NCBI RefSeq assembly: GCF_900176385.1
Contig: NZ_FWXN01000004.1
Location: 247,354 to 311,353 of the forward strand
Length of the DNA: 64,000 nt
Direction: 5' to 3'
Origin: Janibacter indicus
GTDB taxonomy: Bacteria; Actinomycetota; Actinomycetes; Actinomycetales; Dermatophilaceae
Below, piece after piece: positions 1 through 8,364 of this stretch (positions within the stretch are counted from its first letter, which is position 1; each line of letters begins with the position of its first letter). A program made the translations under genes and the position numbers. The notes beneath the pieces were generated by a model. That model was not told the origin of the DNA. It ran no database searches and was given only the letters and a program-made list of their open reading frames with translations.

Positions 1-641
1 ACCGCCGTCGCCTCCGCCCACAGGGCCGGCCGCCAGTACGGCGCGAGGTCGACGACGACCGGAGCACCTCGCGGGTCGAGCAGGATGTTGCCGGCGAGGT
101 CGCCGTGGACGAGCTGCGCGGGCCCGAGGTCGGTGTCGTCGCGTGCCGCGGCGAGGTGCGCGAGCAGTCCCTGCACCTCGGGGTCGAGCCCGTCGTCGGG
201 GAGGGGGCGCTCGCCGAAGGCCACCCGCTCGGCCTCGGCCCACCGCCCCACCGGAGGCTCCTGCGCCGGCGGCCAGGAGGTGACGACCCGGGCGAGCTCC
301 GCGTGCAGCACGGCGCCGACGGCCCGGGTGGCGGCGAGGTCGGTGAGCTGTCGGGTCCCGGGCTCGAAGCGCGAGGCGGCCCAGCCGTCGACGACCCAGC
401 TGCCGTCGCGTGCGGGCACCGGCATCGCGATCCGCAGGTCGCGGTGGTCGCGCCCGGGGCGCGTGTCGAGGTCGACCGCCAGCCGGGCGAGCACCGGGCT
501 GAGCAGGTCCTGGACCCGTGGCCCACGCCCGGGGGAGAGCACGAGGTCGCCGGCGCGGACGCTGCCGCCCTGCCCGCCGGTGAGGGGCTCGATGTCGCCC
601 GGGACCGCAAACATGTCGAGCACGTGCTCCGTCGGTCGCAT
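1..641 (-). CDS. TIGR02569-like / aminoglycoside phosphotransferase-fold protein (partial)
   Basis: The gene runs off the left edge, so its C-terminus is missing. Reading leftwards from ATG at 641 gives MRPTEHVLDMFAVPG, a GGQGGSVRAGDLVLSPG stretch like the nucleotide loop of APH-type kinases, and later HGDLAGNILLDPRG followed by VVVDLAPYW, which match the catalytic HGDxxxxN and metal-binding aspartate motifs. This arrangement fits the actinobacterial TIGR02569 family, whose substrate is not known. A TACGGT box lies 7 bases upstream of the ATG, so the transcript is probably leaderless. It is divergent from the glycosylase gene at 674. The kinase fold is fairly sure; activity is unknown. Confidence 0.7.
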   Translation of the reverse strand, partial: MRPTEHVLDMFAVPGDIEPLTGGQGGSVRAGDLVLSPGRGPRVQDLLSPVLARLAVDLDTRPGRDHRDLRIAMPVPARDGSWVVDGWAASRFEPGTRQLTDLAATRAVGAVLHAELARVVTSWPPAQEPPVGRWAEAERVAFGERPLPDDGLDPEVQGLLAHLAAARDDTDLGPAQLVHGDLAGNILLDPRGAPVVVDLAPYWRPALWAEATA

Positions 642-673
642 GCCTGTCACCGTACGGCGGCACAATCGACGGC

Positions 674-1594
674 GTGACCTCCGCACCCATCACCCGGCGC
701 CACCGCCCGCCGGTGCCCGTCGACCTCGGGCTGGTGCTGCCCCCCTTCGTCCGTGGTGCCGGGGACCCGACGAGCCACCGCGCCCGCGACGGCTGGTGGT
801 TCGGCTGGACCACGCCGGCCGGCACCGTGACTCTCCACCTCAGGGCCGAAGGGAGCGATGTCGTCGCCTCGGCCTGGGGAGACGGTGGCGACTGGGTGCT
901 CGACCGGCTCCCTGACCTCGTCGGCGGCCGCGACGACCCCGAGGCCTTCGTCCCGCACCACGAGCTCGTCGCCCGCGGGTGGCCACGGATGCACGGCTGG
1001 CGGGTCCCCGCCAACGGCCTCGTCGCCCAGATGCTCGTGTGCTCCGTGCTCGAGCAGCGGGTCACGGGGCGCGAGGCCTTCAGCAGCCAGCGCCAGCTCG
1101 TGCGCCGCTACGGCTCGCCCGCCCCGGGGCCCGGCGAGGAGCTCGGGCTGATCTGCCCGCCCACGCCCGCCGAGTGGGCCCACATCCCCTCGTGGGCCTG
1201 GCTGCGGGCGGGCGTCGACGGTGCCCGGTCGCGGGTCGTCGTCGGTGCGATGCGCGTGGCCGGACGGCTCGACGAGTGCGCCGACCTGACGCTGGCGCAG
1301 GCACACGCGCGGATGCGCTCGCTCCCCGGCATCGGTGTCTGGACCGCCGCCGAGGTCGCCCAGCGGGCGCTGGGAGATGCCGACTCACCGAGCTTCGGTG
1401 ACTACCACGTCGCCAAGGACGTGACGCTCGCGCTCGACGGGGTCGTCGGCGACGACGCCCGCATGGCCGAGCTGCTCGAGCCCTATGCCGGTCAGCGCTA
1501 TCGCGCCCAGGTGGTCATCACCGCCACCGCCGGCCACCGTCCCCGCCGGGGCCCCCGACGGTCCCTGCCGACGCACCTGCCGACGCGCTTCTGA
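674..1594 (+). CDS. DNA-3-methyladenine glycosylase 2 (AlkA) family protein
   Basis: A 306-residue protein of the HhH-GPD superfamily, which excises damaged bases in base-excision repair. The helix-hairpin-helix element reads LPGIGVWTAAEVAQRALGD near residues 218-236 and is followed by SPSFGDYH, whose aspartate sits where the catalytic Asp of AlkA-type enzymes lies. No Fe-S cysteine cluster is visible after it, which argues against the Nth/MutY branch. The GTG start at 674 has a CACAAT box 7 bases upstream, consistent with a leaderless transcript. It is convergent with cofD. Substrate range cannot be read from sequence. Confidence 0.85.
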   Translation: MTSAPITRRHRPPVPVDLGLVLPPFVRGAGDPTSHRARDGWWFGWTTPAGTVTLHLRAEGSDVVASAWGDGGDWVLDRLPDLVGGRDDPEAFVPHHELVARGWPRMHGWRVPANGLVAQMLVCSVLEQRVTGREAFSSQRQLVRRYGSPAPGPGEELGLICPPTPAEWAHIPSWAWLRAGVDGARSRVVVGAMRVAGRLDECADLTLAQAHARMRSLPGIGVWTAAEVAQRALGDADSPSFGDYHVAKDVTLALDGVVGDDARMAELLEPYAGQRYRAQVVITATAGHRPRRGPRRSLPTHLPTRF

Positions 1595-1611
1595 GGCGGC
1601 CGGCCGGCGCG

Positions 1612-2448
1612 TCAGGCGTGGGCGAGGACGTCGGCGGGGGAGGCGTCGGTGGGCAGCCAGGTGACGCGCAGGTCGCGGTAGAGGCCGGCGACACCGGAGG
1701 CTGTGGGGTCGATGCCGACGGCGGCCAGCGAGGGGCCGAGGTCGGTGAGGTCCGGGGTGATGCCGACGATCTTCGCCGAGGTCCCGCGGAGGGCGTCGCG
1801 GACGCCGGGGACGCCGAGCACGATGCCGATCGACAGGACCGGGTCGCCCCCGGGGAGCACGACGACGTCGGCCTCACGGATCGCGTCGAGGACGCCCGGG
1901 GCCGCCGCGGCGCGGTCCATGCCCGCGACGACGAAGCGGGTCGCGGCGGGGGAGCCGAGCTCGTGGCGCCACTGCTGGACGTGGACGGCTCGCTGCTCCT
2001 CCTGCTCGTCGAGGACGACGTGGGTCTCGACGGGGACGTCGCTCATGGGGAGCAGCCGGACCCCCTTCGCCGGCAGGCCGCGGCGCTCGGCGAGGCGCTG
2101 GGTGACCTCGCTGGGCGTGGCGCCCTGGCCGAGCCATGCGGTCCGGGCCAGGTGGGTGCCGATCTCGCGGTCGGTGACCGGGTACCACTGGGGCTGGACG
2201 CCGAGGGCGTGCAGTTCGTCGGTGACGAGGGAGGGGGCGGCGCCGGCCGTGCCGGGGTCGTCGGGGGAGAGGTCGGCGAGCAGCCCGTCGATCTCCGGGG
2301 AGATCCGCAGTCCCCACAGGGAGATGTCATCGCCGGTGTTGGCGATGACGGTGACCTCGGGTGCCGGGGTGGGGTCCCCGGGGTGGTCGACGAGGCCGCG
2401 GACGAGTCGGGAGCCGGCGGGGCCGCCGGAGATCACGGTGATGCGCAT
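1612..2448 (-). CDS. cofD: 2-phospho-L-lactate transferase CofD/FbiA, coenzyme F420 biosynthesis
   Basis: A 278-residue protein starting MRITVISGGPAGSRLV, like the nucleotide-binding start of CofD (MKITVLAGGVGGAR). It has IANTGDDISLWGLRISPEID and VVLPGGDPVLSIGIVLGVPGVRDAL, both family signatures. CofD/FbiA joins a phospholactyl or phosphoenolpyruvyl moiety to Fo in F420 synthesis. It is at the short end for the family and the usual PSNP loop reads PGGDP. ATG 2448 is chosen because the family begins MRI; an in-frame ATG at 2457 is possible. The gene is divergent from whiB2, as in mycobacteria, but no fbiB follows it here. Confidence 0.88.
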   Translation of the reverse strand: MRITVISGGPAGSRLVRGLVDHPGDPTPAPEVTVIANTGDDISLWGLRISPEIDGLLADLSPDDPGTAGAAPSLVTDELHALGVQPQWYPVTDREIGTHLARTAWLGQGATPSEVTQRLAERRGLPAKGVRLLPMSDVPVETHVVLDEQEEQRAVHVQQWRHELGSPAATRFVVAGMDRAAAAPGVLDAIREADVVVLPGGDPVLSIGIVLGVPGVRDALRGTSAKIVGITPDLTDLGPSLAAVGIDPTASGVAGLYRDLRVTWLPTDASPADVLAHA

Positions 2449-2523
2449 GGAGGACATGCTCTCAGCCCACGAAGGGGGCGCCGCCCCCAGTGGACCGTTC
2501 GACGCTTCCATAGCCTGCTCGGC

Positions 2524-2565
2524 TTGACGACGCACGCATGACACGCATGTAATTACAGACATGTC
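2524..2565 (+). promoter_or_regulatory. whiB2 promoter with overlapping palindromes
   Basis: TTGACG at 2524-2529 and TGTAAT at 2548-2553 are separated by 18 bases and each matches the sigma-70-type consensus at 5 of 6 positions. The -10 box lies inside a perfect palindrome, TGTAATTACA (2548-2557), directly followed by a second one, GACATGTC (2558-2565). Such AT-rich symmetry is rare in this genome and suggests a repressor or activator site. The regulator is unknown. Confidence 0.5.
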
Positions 2566-2628
2566 AGGCCGAAGAACCATCGGTGTGGCGTGAAGTACAG
2601 GGTCGAGTGCCGAGGTCGAGGAGGGACC

Positions 2629-2898
2629 ATGCACGAACTTCAGCTGATCACCGGTGGAGAGCTCGCCGACGAATCCACGGAGCTGTCCTGGCAGGAGCGT
2701 TCGCTCTGCGCCCAGACGGACCCCGAGGCGTTCTTCCCCGAAAAGGGAGGATCCACGCGCGAGGCCAAGAAGGTCTGCGTCGGGTGCGAGGTGCGACAGG
2801 AGTGCCTCGAGTACGCCCTCGAGCACGACGAGCGCTTCGGCATCTGGGGTGGCCTGTCCGAGCGCGAGCGACGCAAGCTCAAGAAGCGCGCAGTCTGA
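2629..2898 (+). CDS. whiB2: WhiB-family Fe-S transcriptional regulator (WhiB2 type)
   Basis: An 89-residue WhiB protein, the same length as mycobacterial WhiB2/WhmD, which acts in cell division and septation. Cluster-binding cysteines are at 27, 50, 53 and 59 (C-x22-C-x2-C-x5-C). The GIWGGL turn and a basic tail ending RRKLKKRAV for DNA or sigma-factor contact follow. ATG 2629 is chosen over an upstream in-frame start because it has a GAGGAGGG ribosome site directly before it. Position between cofD and the glycosyltransferase matches the conserved whiB2 neighbourhood. Confidence 0.93.
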   Translation: MHELQLITGGELADESTELSWQERSLCAQTDPEAFFPEKGGSTREAKKVCVGCEVRQECLEYALEHDERFGIWGGLSERERRKLKKRAV

Positions 2899-2912
2899 CT
2901 GTCGGCGAGGTC

Positions 2913-5900
2913 GTGACGCAGCCCACCCCCGCGAGTTCCACCGCCACACCCTCTCGGCGGACGACGGCGCCCCCGGCGACCGTCACCGCAGTCGTCGTCG
3001 CGCGCGACCGTGAGGGGACCGGGCAGGTCCTGAGCGCCCTCCTCGCCCAGGACCGTCTGCCCGACCGCATCCTCCTCGTCGACGGCGCGATCGACGGACT
3101 CGGCGACACGAGTGACCTCCTCGCTCCGGTCGGCGAGGCCGACATCGAGGTCCTCACCACGACCCTCGGCCCCCGACGCGGGGTCCGCCGGATCCTGCCG
3201 GCGATGATCGACCGGTTGCCCCGCGCCGACGTGGGCCACGACCTCGTGTGGGTCCTCACCTCGCGCACCCGACCGCACCCGCAGGCGCTGCGTCGTCTCG
3301 TCGCCGCCAGCGGCCGGGGCGTCGGCCTCGCCACACCCAAGCTCGTCGACGAGCGCGACCCGAGCCGCCTCGTGCGGATGGGCCTGCAGGTGACCCGCTC
3401 CGGCCGCATCGTCCCCCACCCCGAGGCCGGCACGACCGACCAGGGCCAGCACGACGCCGACGTCGACGCCATCGCCGCGCCCCTCGAGGGGCTGCTCATC
3501 GACCGTGACACCTACGAGCGGCTCGACGGGCACGACCCCTCCCTGGGCGACTTCGGTGGCGACCTCGACCTCGGCTGGCGCTCGCAGCGGGCCGGCCGCC
3601 GGGTCGTCGTCGTCCCCACGGCCGCCGTCGCGGTGCAGCCCACGGCGGCCGAGCGGCACCCGTCCCACGAGCACCGGCGTCAGGCCCGCCGGGCTGCGCT
3701 GACCCGGGCGCACGTCGCGACCGCGCCACTGCTCGCGCTGTGGGTCCTGCTGAGCAGCCTCGTCACGGGGCTGGCGCTCGTCGTCCTCAAGCGCCCCGGC
3801 ATGGGGGCCGACGAGCTCGCGAGCATCCCCGCCGCTCTCGACCTGCGGACCCTCCGGTCCCGGCTGCGGGGGCGAGCCCCGCGCGAGGTCGCGCGCGCCG
3901 ACCTCGACGCGCTCTTCGTCACCCCCGCCGACGCCCGTCGTCGGATCGTCGACGACGCCCGCAGCGGCGTCGGGCGCGATCCTGGCGTCGAGGCCCGCTC
4001 CCTCGAGGTCGAGCGCAGGGGAGGGTGGTTCGCCCACCCGCTGCTGTGGCTCGTCCTGCTCGCCGCGGGGCTGTCCGCGTGGTCGGCCCGCCACATCACC
4101 GGCGAGCTGCGCCACCGCGTCGACTCGGGTCTGGTCGGCGGCGAGCTGCTCGGCGGTCGCGCGACCGCCGGCCAGCTCTGGGACGCCTGGTGGACCGGCT
4201 GGCACGGTCAGGGCTGGGGGGCCGCGGGCGAGCAGAGCCCCGCTCTCGTCGTGCTCGCCGGGCTGTCGGCGCTCGTCTCCTGGCTCCCCGGCCTCGGCGC
4301 GAGCCACTCGCCCGCCGGCGTCGTCCTGGCCCTCCTCGTCGTCACGGCCCTGCCGGTCGCGGCGGCCACCGCCTGGGGCGCCAGCCGCACCTTCTCGACG
4401 CACCGGTGGGTGCGTGCCGCGGCCGCCCTGGCGTGGGTGACCACTGCGCCGGCCGCGCTGGCCGTGGGCGAAGGGAGGATCGGTGCCCTCCTCGCGCTGG
4501 TCCTGCTGCCGCGCATCGCCGCCGGTCTCGTGCGGGCGACGCGCCGTCACACCGCCTACAGCGACACCGTGCGCACGGCGCTGTGGGCGACCCTGCTCGC
4601 GACCGTGGCCCCCGTCTTCGGAGTGGTGACGGTCGTCGTCGGCCTCGGTCTGCTCCTCGTCGGTGACGCGCGCCGTCGGGCCCGCGGGATCACCCTCGCG
4701 CTCACCCCCTTTGTCCTCGCCGGGCCATGGCTGCTCGCGCTCCAGGCGCAGCCCGCCCGCCTGCTCACCGGGTGGGGCCTGACCGACCTGCAGATCGCGA
4801 CGCCCGCGACCCGGCTCGCCCTGGGGCAGCTGCCCGGTGGAGCCCCGACGACGTGGTGGACCGCGGCGGTCCTCGCCCTCGGGGTCCTCGCCCTGGCCGT
4901 GCCCGGCCGGCGCCCCGGCTCGTGGGTCGCCGCCGGAGTCGGTCTGGTCGGTCTGGCCTGGACCCTCGGGGCGCCGCACCTCGTCCTCGGCCACCGTCCG
5001 GCCGGTGCCGCGGACCCGGGGGCCGCCGTGACCGCGTGGGCCGGCCTCGGCCAGATCGTGCTCGTCGGCAGTGCCCTCGTCGCGGTGCTCCTCGCCTCCG
5101 ACACGCTGCCGGACCGGCTGCGTGGTGCCGGCCGTCGACTGTGGCTCCTCGTGCCGGCGGTCGGCCTGACCGTGGCGGCCGTCGGCAGCGGGGTCGTCGT
5201 CGGCCAGCACTCCTACGGCGACGGGCTGACGACCTGGCGCGACCCGCGCCCGCTCGTTGCGACCGCCGCTGCCGAGGGGGATCTGGGCGCCAGGACCCTC
5301 GTCGTCGAGGCCGCCGGTGAGGGTGTGACCTACCGCCTCGTCGGGGCCGAGCCCGGTGACCTGGTGCGCGACCTGGCCGCCGGCTCGACCCCCGTGCCCG
5401 GGGAGGAGGACGTCGCCGCCGCCGTCGCGCAGCTCCTCGGCGCCGGCGAGGGGCAGCAGCTGCCGGCCGACGTGCTCGCCGAGCAGGGCGTCTCCCACCT
5501 CGTCGTGGTCGAGCCGAGCGAGGCCCAGCGGCGACTCGTCGACGCCTCACCGGGCCTGAGCCGACTCGGCTCCAGCGCCGGGACCACGACCTGGGCGGTG
5601 CGCTCGGACCTCACCCGTGAGTCCGTGCCCTCGCGCGTGCGGGTCTCCACCGAGCGGACCAGCGAGGCCGTCGCCGTCGAGGGTCCGCACGCCGACACCG
5701 CCGGCGACGTGTCCGTCCCCCGAGCCGACACGCTCACCATCGCCGAGTCGCTCGACTGGAGCGATCGCGCGCAGGTGCGCGCCGACGGGCGCCTCCTCAC
5801 CGCCCAGACGCACAGCGCGGTCCCGACCTACGAGCTGCCGGAGCGCACTGACGAGGTGAGCGTCTCCTTCGGGGCCGGCCACCCGTGGTGGAAGCTCGGG

Positions 5901-5984
5901 CAGGGGCTCGCGCTCGTCCTGGCCCTCTACCTGGCCCTGCCGACCGAGCGGCGGATCGACCCCGAGGAGGAGGATGCCCGATGA
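2913..5984 (+). CDS. Large membrane glycosyltransferase family 2 protein
   Basis: A 1023-residue protein starting at GTG 2913, 14 bases after whiB2. The N-terminal 250 residues form a GT2-like domain (TAVVVARDREGTGQVLSAL, LLVDG, then FGGDLDLGWRSQRAGRR, the D-D-x-GWR acceptor region). At least ten hydrophobic segments follow, beginning near residue 270, and the C-terminal third looks extracytoplasmic before a last membrane helix. The expected metal-binding DxD in LVWVLTSRTRPHPQAL reads T-S-R, so catalysis may be altered. Its stop overlaps the DUF5719 start. This whiB-GT-DUF5719 order is widespread in actinobacteria. A role in cell-envelope polysaccharide assembly is an inference. Confidence 0.8.
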   Translation: MTQPTPASSTATPSRRTTAPPATVTAVVVARDREGTGQVLSALLAQDRLPDRILLVDGAIDGLGDTSDLLAPVGEADIEVLTTTLGPRRGVRRILPAMIDRLPRADVGHDLVWVLTSRTRPHPQALRRLVAASGRGVGLATPKLVDERDPSRLVRMGLQVTRSGRIVPHPEAGTTDQGQHDADVDAIAAPLEGLLIDRDTYERLDGHDPSLGDFGGDLDLGWRSQRAGRRVVVVPTAAVAVQPTAAERHPSHEHRRQARRAALTRAHVATAPLLALWVLLSSLVTGLALVVLKRPGMGADELASIPAALDLRTLRSRLRGRAPREVARADLDALFVTPADARRRIVDDARSGVGRDPGVEARSLEVERRGGWFAHPLLWLVLLAAGLSAWSARHITGELRHRVDSGLVGGELLGGRATAGQLWDAWWTGWHGQGWGAAGEQSPALVVLAGLSALVSWLPGLGASHSPAGVVLALLVVTALPVAAATAWGASRTFSTHRWVRAAAALAWVTTAPAALAVGEGRIGALLALVLLPRIAAGLVRATRRHTAYSDTVRTALWATLLATVAPVFGVVTVVVGLGLLLVGDARRRARGITLALTPFVLAGPWLLALQAQPARLLTGWGLTDLQIATPATRLALGQLPGGAPTTWWTAAVLALGVLALAVPGRRPGSWVAAGVGLVGLAWTLGAPHLVLGHRPAGAADPGAAVTAWAGLGQIVLVGSALVAVLLASDTLPDRLRGAGRRLWLLVPAVGLTVAAVGSGVVVGQHSYGDGLTTWRDPRPLVATAAAEGDLGARTLVVEAAGEGVTYRLVGAEPGDLVRDLAAGSTPVPGEEDVAAAVAQLLGAGEGQQLPADVLAEQGVSHLVVVEPSEAQRRLVDASPGLSRLGSSAGTTTWAVRSDLTRESVPSRVRVSTERTSEAVAVEGPHADTAGDVSVPRADTLTIAESLDWSDRAQVRADGRLLTAQTHSAVPTYELPERTDEVSVSFGAGHPWWKLGQGLALVLALYLALPTERRIDPEEEDAR

Positions 5985-7450
5985 GCCCATCCCGCCCCTG
6001 GCTGACCCCGGTCTCGCGGGTGCTCGCCGTCGCGGTCGTCGCCGGTGCCGGCGTGGTCGGTGCCGACCGCATCGGGGCCGCGCCCGAGGCGACCTCCGCC
6101 CCGGACGGCGCGTCGAGCGCTGCGACCACCATGACGACCTCCTACTGTGCGGGGGACCCCTTCGCGGGTGGGGGAGAGGACTCCCCGGCCGTCGACGTCA
6201 CGGGGGCGATCGACGCGATGGCCGCTCCCGGCGAGGTGCTCGACGGTGTCGTCAGCCCCTCGGAGGACCCGGGCCGGATCACCGTCGAGGAGGTGTCGAA
6301 GGCGAGCGCCACCGACCCCAAGGACTCCTCGGAGAGCGGCCCGACGCAGGTGTCGCGCGACGAGCTCGGCGCCGAGTCGGTGCGCGTGCGGGGCACCGGC
6401 GAGCGGGCTCCGGGCCTCGTCGCGACCGAGTCCTTCACCGTCTCCGGTGAGGACGTCCAGGGTCTGGCCGCCCTCCCGTGCGCCGCTCCCACGGCCGATG
6501 CGTGGCTCGTCGCCGGCGGCGGCGACCGCGGCCGGCAGGAGCGGCTCGTCCTGACCAACCCGGGCGGCAATGCCGTCAGCGCCCGGGTCGAGGCCCTCGG
6601 TGCCGATGGCGGCGGGGACGCCAAGGACCGCTCGGTGGTCGTGCCGGCCGGCGGCCGCAGCACCGTGCTGCTCGACAGCCTCGGCGGCACCGAGGCGCCG
6701 CAGGCCGTGCACGTGACGACGACCGGCGGTCTCGTGGCCCCGGTGATCGTCGACCAGCATCTCGACGGGCTGACCCCGGCAGGCGTCGACGTCGTGGGCC
6801 CGACCGCGCAGCCGGGCACGCGCCTGGTCCTCCCGGGCAATGCCAACGGCTCCGACCGCGGTCTGGTCATCGCGGCTCCCGGCGATCGCGACGCCGTCGT
6901 CCAGGTCCGCCGGCTGAGCGAGGATGCCGCCCGCAGCGCCGAGGTCGTCACCGTCCCGGCCGGTGAGGTCGTCGACGTCGACCTCGAGACCTCCGACGGC
7001 ATGCGCTCCTGGGTCGTCGAGTCCGACGAACCCGTCGTCGCCGCCTCCTGGACCCGGGCCGAGGGCACGCAGGGGCGCAGCGACATGGCCTGGTCGGTCG
7101 CCACGCCCGCGATCGGGCGACTGGCCGGGGTGGCGCTGCCGAGCGCGAGCGCCGACGACGCCCGGACCTTCGTCGAGGTGACCGCGGCCGACGGTCCCGC
7201 CGAGGTGGAGGTGCTCGTCTCCCGGGACGGTGAGGTGAGCACCGAGGAGGTGAGCCTCGACGAGGCGCGCAGCAAGGCACTGCCGGTGGGACGGGCCGAT
7301 GCCGTGTGGGTGCGGCCGGTGAGCGGACGCGTGCACTCCGCAGCGCTCGTCCTGAGCGCGCCCGGCGCCCAGGAGGCCCAGGCCGCCTCGCTGCCGCTGC
7401 TGCCCTCGCGCGTCGCCGTGCGCGACGTGCCGGTCGTCCAGGCCCGCTGA
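5981..7450 (+). CDS. DUF5719 family exported protein
   Basis: A 489-residue protein translationally coupled to the glycosyltransferase by an ATGA overlap. An N-terminal membrane anchor or signal (RVLAVAVVAGAGVVGADRIGA, residues about 10-30) is followed by an acidic linker and beta-rich repeats with phrases such as RLVLTNPGGNAVSARVEALG. The family is uncharacterised and usually follows this glycosyltransferase. It is probably held outside the membrane and works with its upstream partner on envelope glycan, but this is only inferred from linkage. Confidence 0.82.
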   Translation: MSPSRPWLTPVSRVLAVAVVAGAGVVGADRIGAAPEATSAPDGASSAATTMTTSYCAGDPFAGGGEDSPAVDVTGAIDAMAAPGEVLDGVVSPSEDPGRITVEEVSKASATDPKDSSESGPTQVSRDELGAESVRVRGTGERAPGLVATESFTVSGEDVQGLAALPCAAPTADAWLVAGGGDRGRQERLVLTNPGGNAVSARVEALGADGGGDAKDRSVVVPAGGRSTVLLDSLGGTEAPQAVHVTTTGGLVAPVIVDQHLDGLTPAGVDVVGPTAQPGTRLVLPGNANGSDRGLVIAAPGDRDAVVQVRRLSEDAARSAEVVTVPAGEVVDVDLETSDGMRSWVVESDEPVVAASWTRAEGTQGRSDMAWSVATPAIGRLAGVALPSASADDARTFVEVTAADGPAEVEVLVSRDGEVSTEEVSLDEARSKALPVGRADAVWVRPVSGRVHSAALVLSAPGAQEAQAASLPLLPSRVAVRDVPVVQAR

Positions 7451-7471
7451 CTTCCCTTCGCAGGGTTGGGC

Positions 7472-7867
7472 TCAGCGGGGCGGATCGACCTCGTCGGGGT
7501 CGACCCCGAGCAGGCGCGCGACCTGCTCGACCATGACCTCGTGGACGACCTCGGCCTGGTCGGTGCCGCGGGAGATCGTCTCGACGGGGCGGCGGTAGAC
7601 GACGATGCGCGCCGGCAGGGGCCCGTGTGCCGGCCACAGCCGGGCCAGCGGCACGCCCTCCTCCCAGCCGGCGGGGTCCGACGGAGGGATGTCCTCGACG
7701 GCGAACTCCACGTCGCCCCACCGGCGCCCGAGCACGCCGCGGAAGCGCTGTGCGGTGTCGATGACGAGGTCGTCGAAGGCCTCCGCCCGGGTCGCCATCG
7801 CCGGGACGGCAGGGTGCGCGAGCGGGCCGCGCAGGCCCCGGCCACGACGATCTCGATGACGACTCAC
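7472..7867 (-). CDS. Metallopeptidase family protein (zincin-like, Rv3259 type)
   Basis: A 131-residue protein beginning VSRHRDRRGRGLRGPLAHP, the basic start typical of this small actinobacterial family. The motif VHEVMVEQVARLLGVDPDEVD near the C-terminus resembles the HExxxEQ zinc site of the minigluzincin/DUF1025 group. GTG 7867 is preferred to the internal ATG because homologues carry the basic N-terminus and because TACGAT sits 7 bases upstream, giving a leaderless start. It is divergent from DUF3499, the same pairing as Rv3259/Rv3258c. The substrate is unknown. Confidence 0.8.
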   Translation of the reverse strand: MSRHRDRRGRGLRGPLAHPAVPAMATRAEAFDDLVIDTAQRFRGVLGRRWGDVEFAVEDIPPSDPAGWEEGVPLARLWPAHGPLPARIVVYRRPVETISRGTDQAEVVHEVMVEQVARLLGVDPDEVDPPR

Positions 7868-7874
7868 CCTCCCG

Positions 7875-7880
7875 ATCGTA
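7875..7880 (-). promoter_or_regulatory. -10 box of leaderless metallopeptidase gene
   Basis: TACGAT on the minus strand, 7 bases upstream of the GTG start at 7867. It matches TANNNT and supports that start. Confidence 0.45.
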
Positions 7881-7926
7881 GGTGGGCGCCGACGGCGTGG
7901 CGTCGCACATCGCGGCGATCGTGGCC

Positions 7927-7932
7927 TAGCCT
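7927..7932 (+). promoter_or_regulatory. -10 box of leaderless DUF3499 gene
   Basis: TAGCCT lies 6 bases before the GTG at 7939, so transcription should begin at or next to the start codon. With the box at 7875-7880 it forms a compact divergent promoter pair. Confidence 0.5.
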
Positions 7933-7938
7933 GCACGG

Positions 7939-8322
7939 GTGTCCGTCTCTCGCCAGTGCTCCCGTGCCGCGTGCCCGCGACCGGCGGCGCGGACCCTGAC
8001 CTACGTCTACTCCGACTCCACGGTCGTCCTCGGCCCGCTCGCCACCTACGCCGAGCCCCACGCCTACGACCTGTGCGACGACCACGCCGACCGGCTCACC
8101 GCTCCTCGCGGCTGGGACGTCGTGCGGCTGGCCGCCGACCAGCCGGCGCCGGCCACCCACGACGACCTCGTCGCGCTCGCCGAGGTCGTGCGCCGCCGCC
8201 CCGAGCCCCAGACCGACTCCGAGCGCACCCGGCACGTCGCCACCAGCGCGCGACCGGAGCCGACGAGCGTCACCGAGACCGGGCGTCGTGGCCACCTGCG
8301 CGTGCTGCGCGACCGCGACTGA
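7939..8322 (+). CDS. DUF3499 family protein
   Basis: A 127-residue protein with an N-terminal zinc-ribbon-like half (QCSRAACPRPA, then AYDLCDDHADRL) and a polar, probably unstructured tail. DUF3499 proteins (Rv3258c type) occur beside phosphomannomutase across actinobacteria, and no function is established. The gene is 42 bases upstream of manB. Cysteine spacing (C-x4-C ... C-x2-H) suggests one structural metal ion. Confidence 0.85.
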   Translation: MSVSRQCSRAACPRPAARTLTYVYSDSTVVLGPLATYAEPHAYDLCDDHADRLTAPRGWDVVRLAADQPAPATHDDLVALAEVVRRRPEPQTDSERTRHVATSARPEPTSVTETGRRGHLRVLRDRD

Positions 8323-8352
8323 TCCCGCCCCCGACGCCCCCGCCGGGCGAAC

Positions 8353-8358
8353 TAGGCT
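8353..8358 (+). promoter_or_regulatory. -10 box of leaderless manB
   Basis: TAGGCT lies 6 bases upstream of the GTG start of manB at 8365. It suggests that manB has its own leaderless promoter as well as possible read-through from DUF3499. Confidence 0.5.
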
Positions 8359-8364
8359 GGCGCG

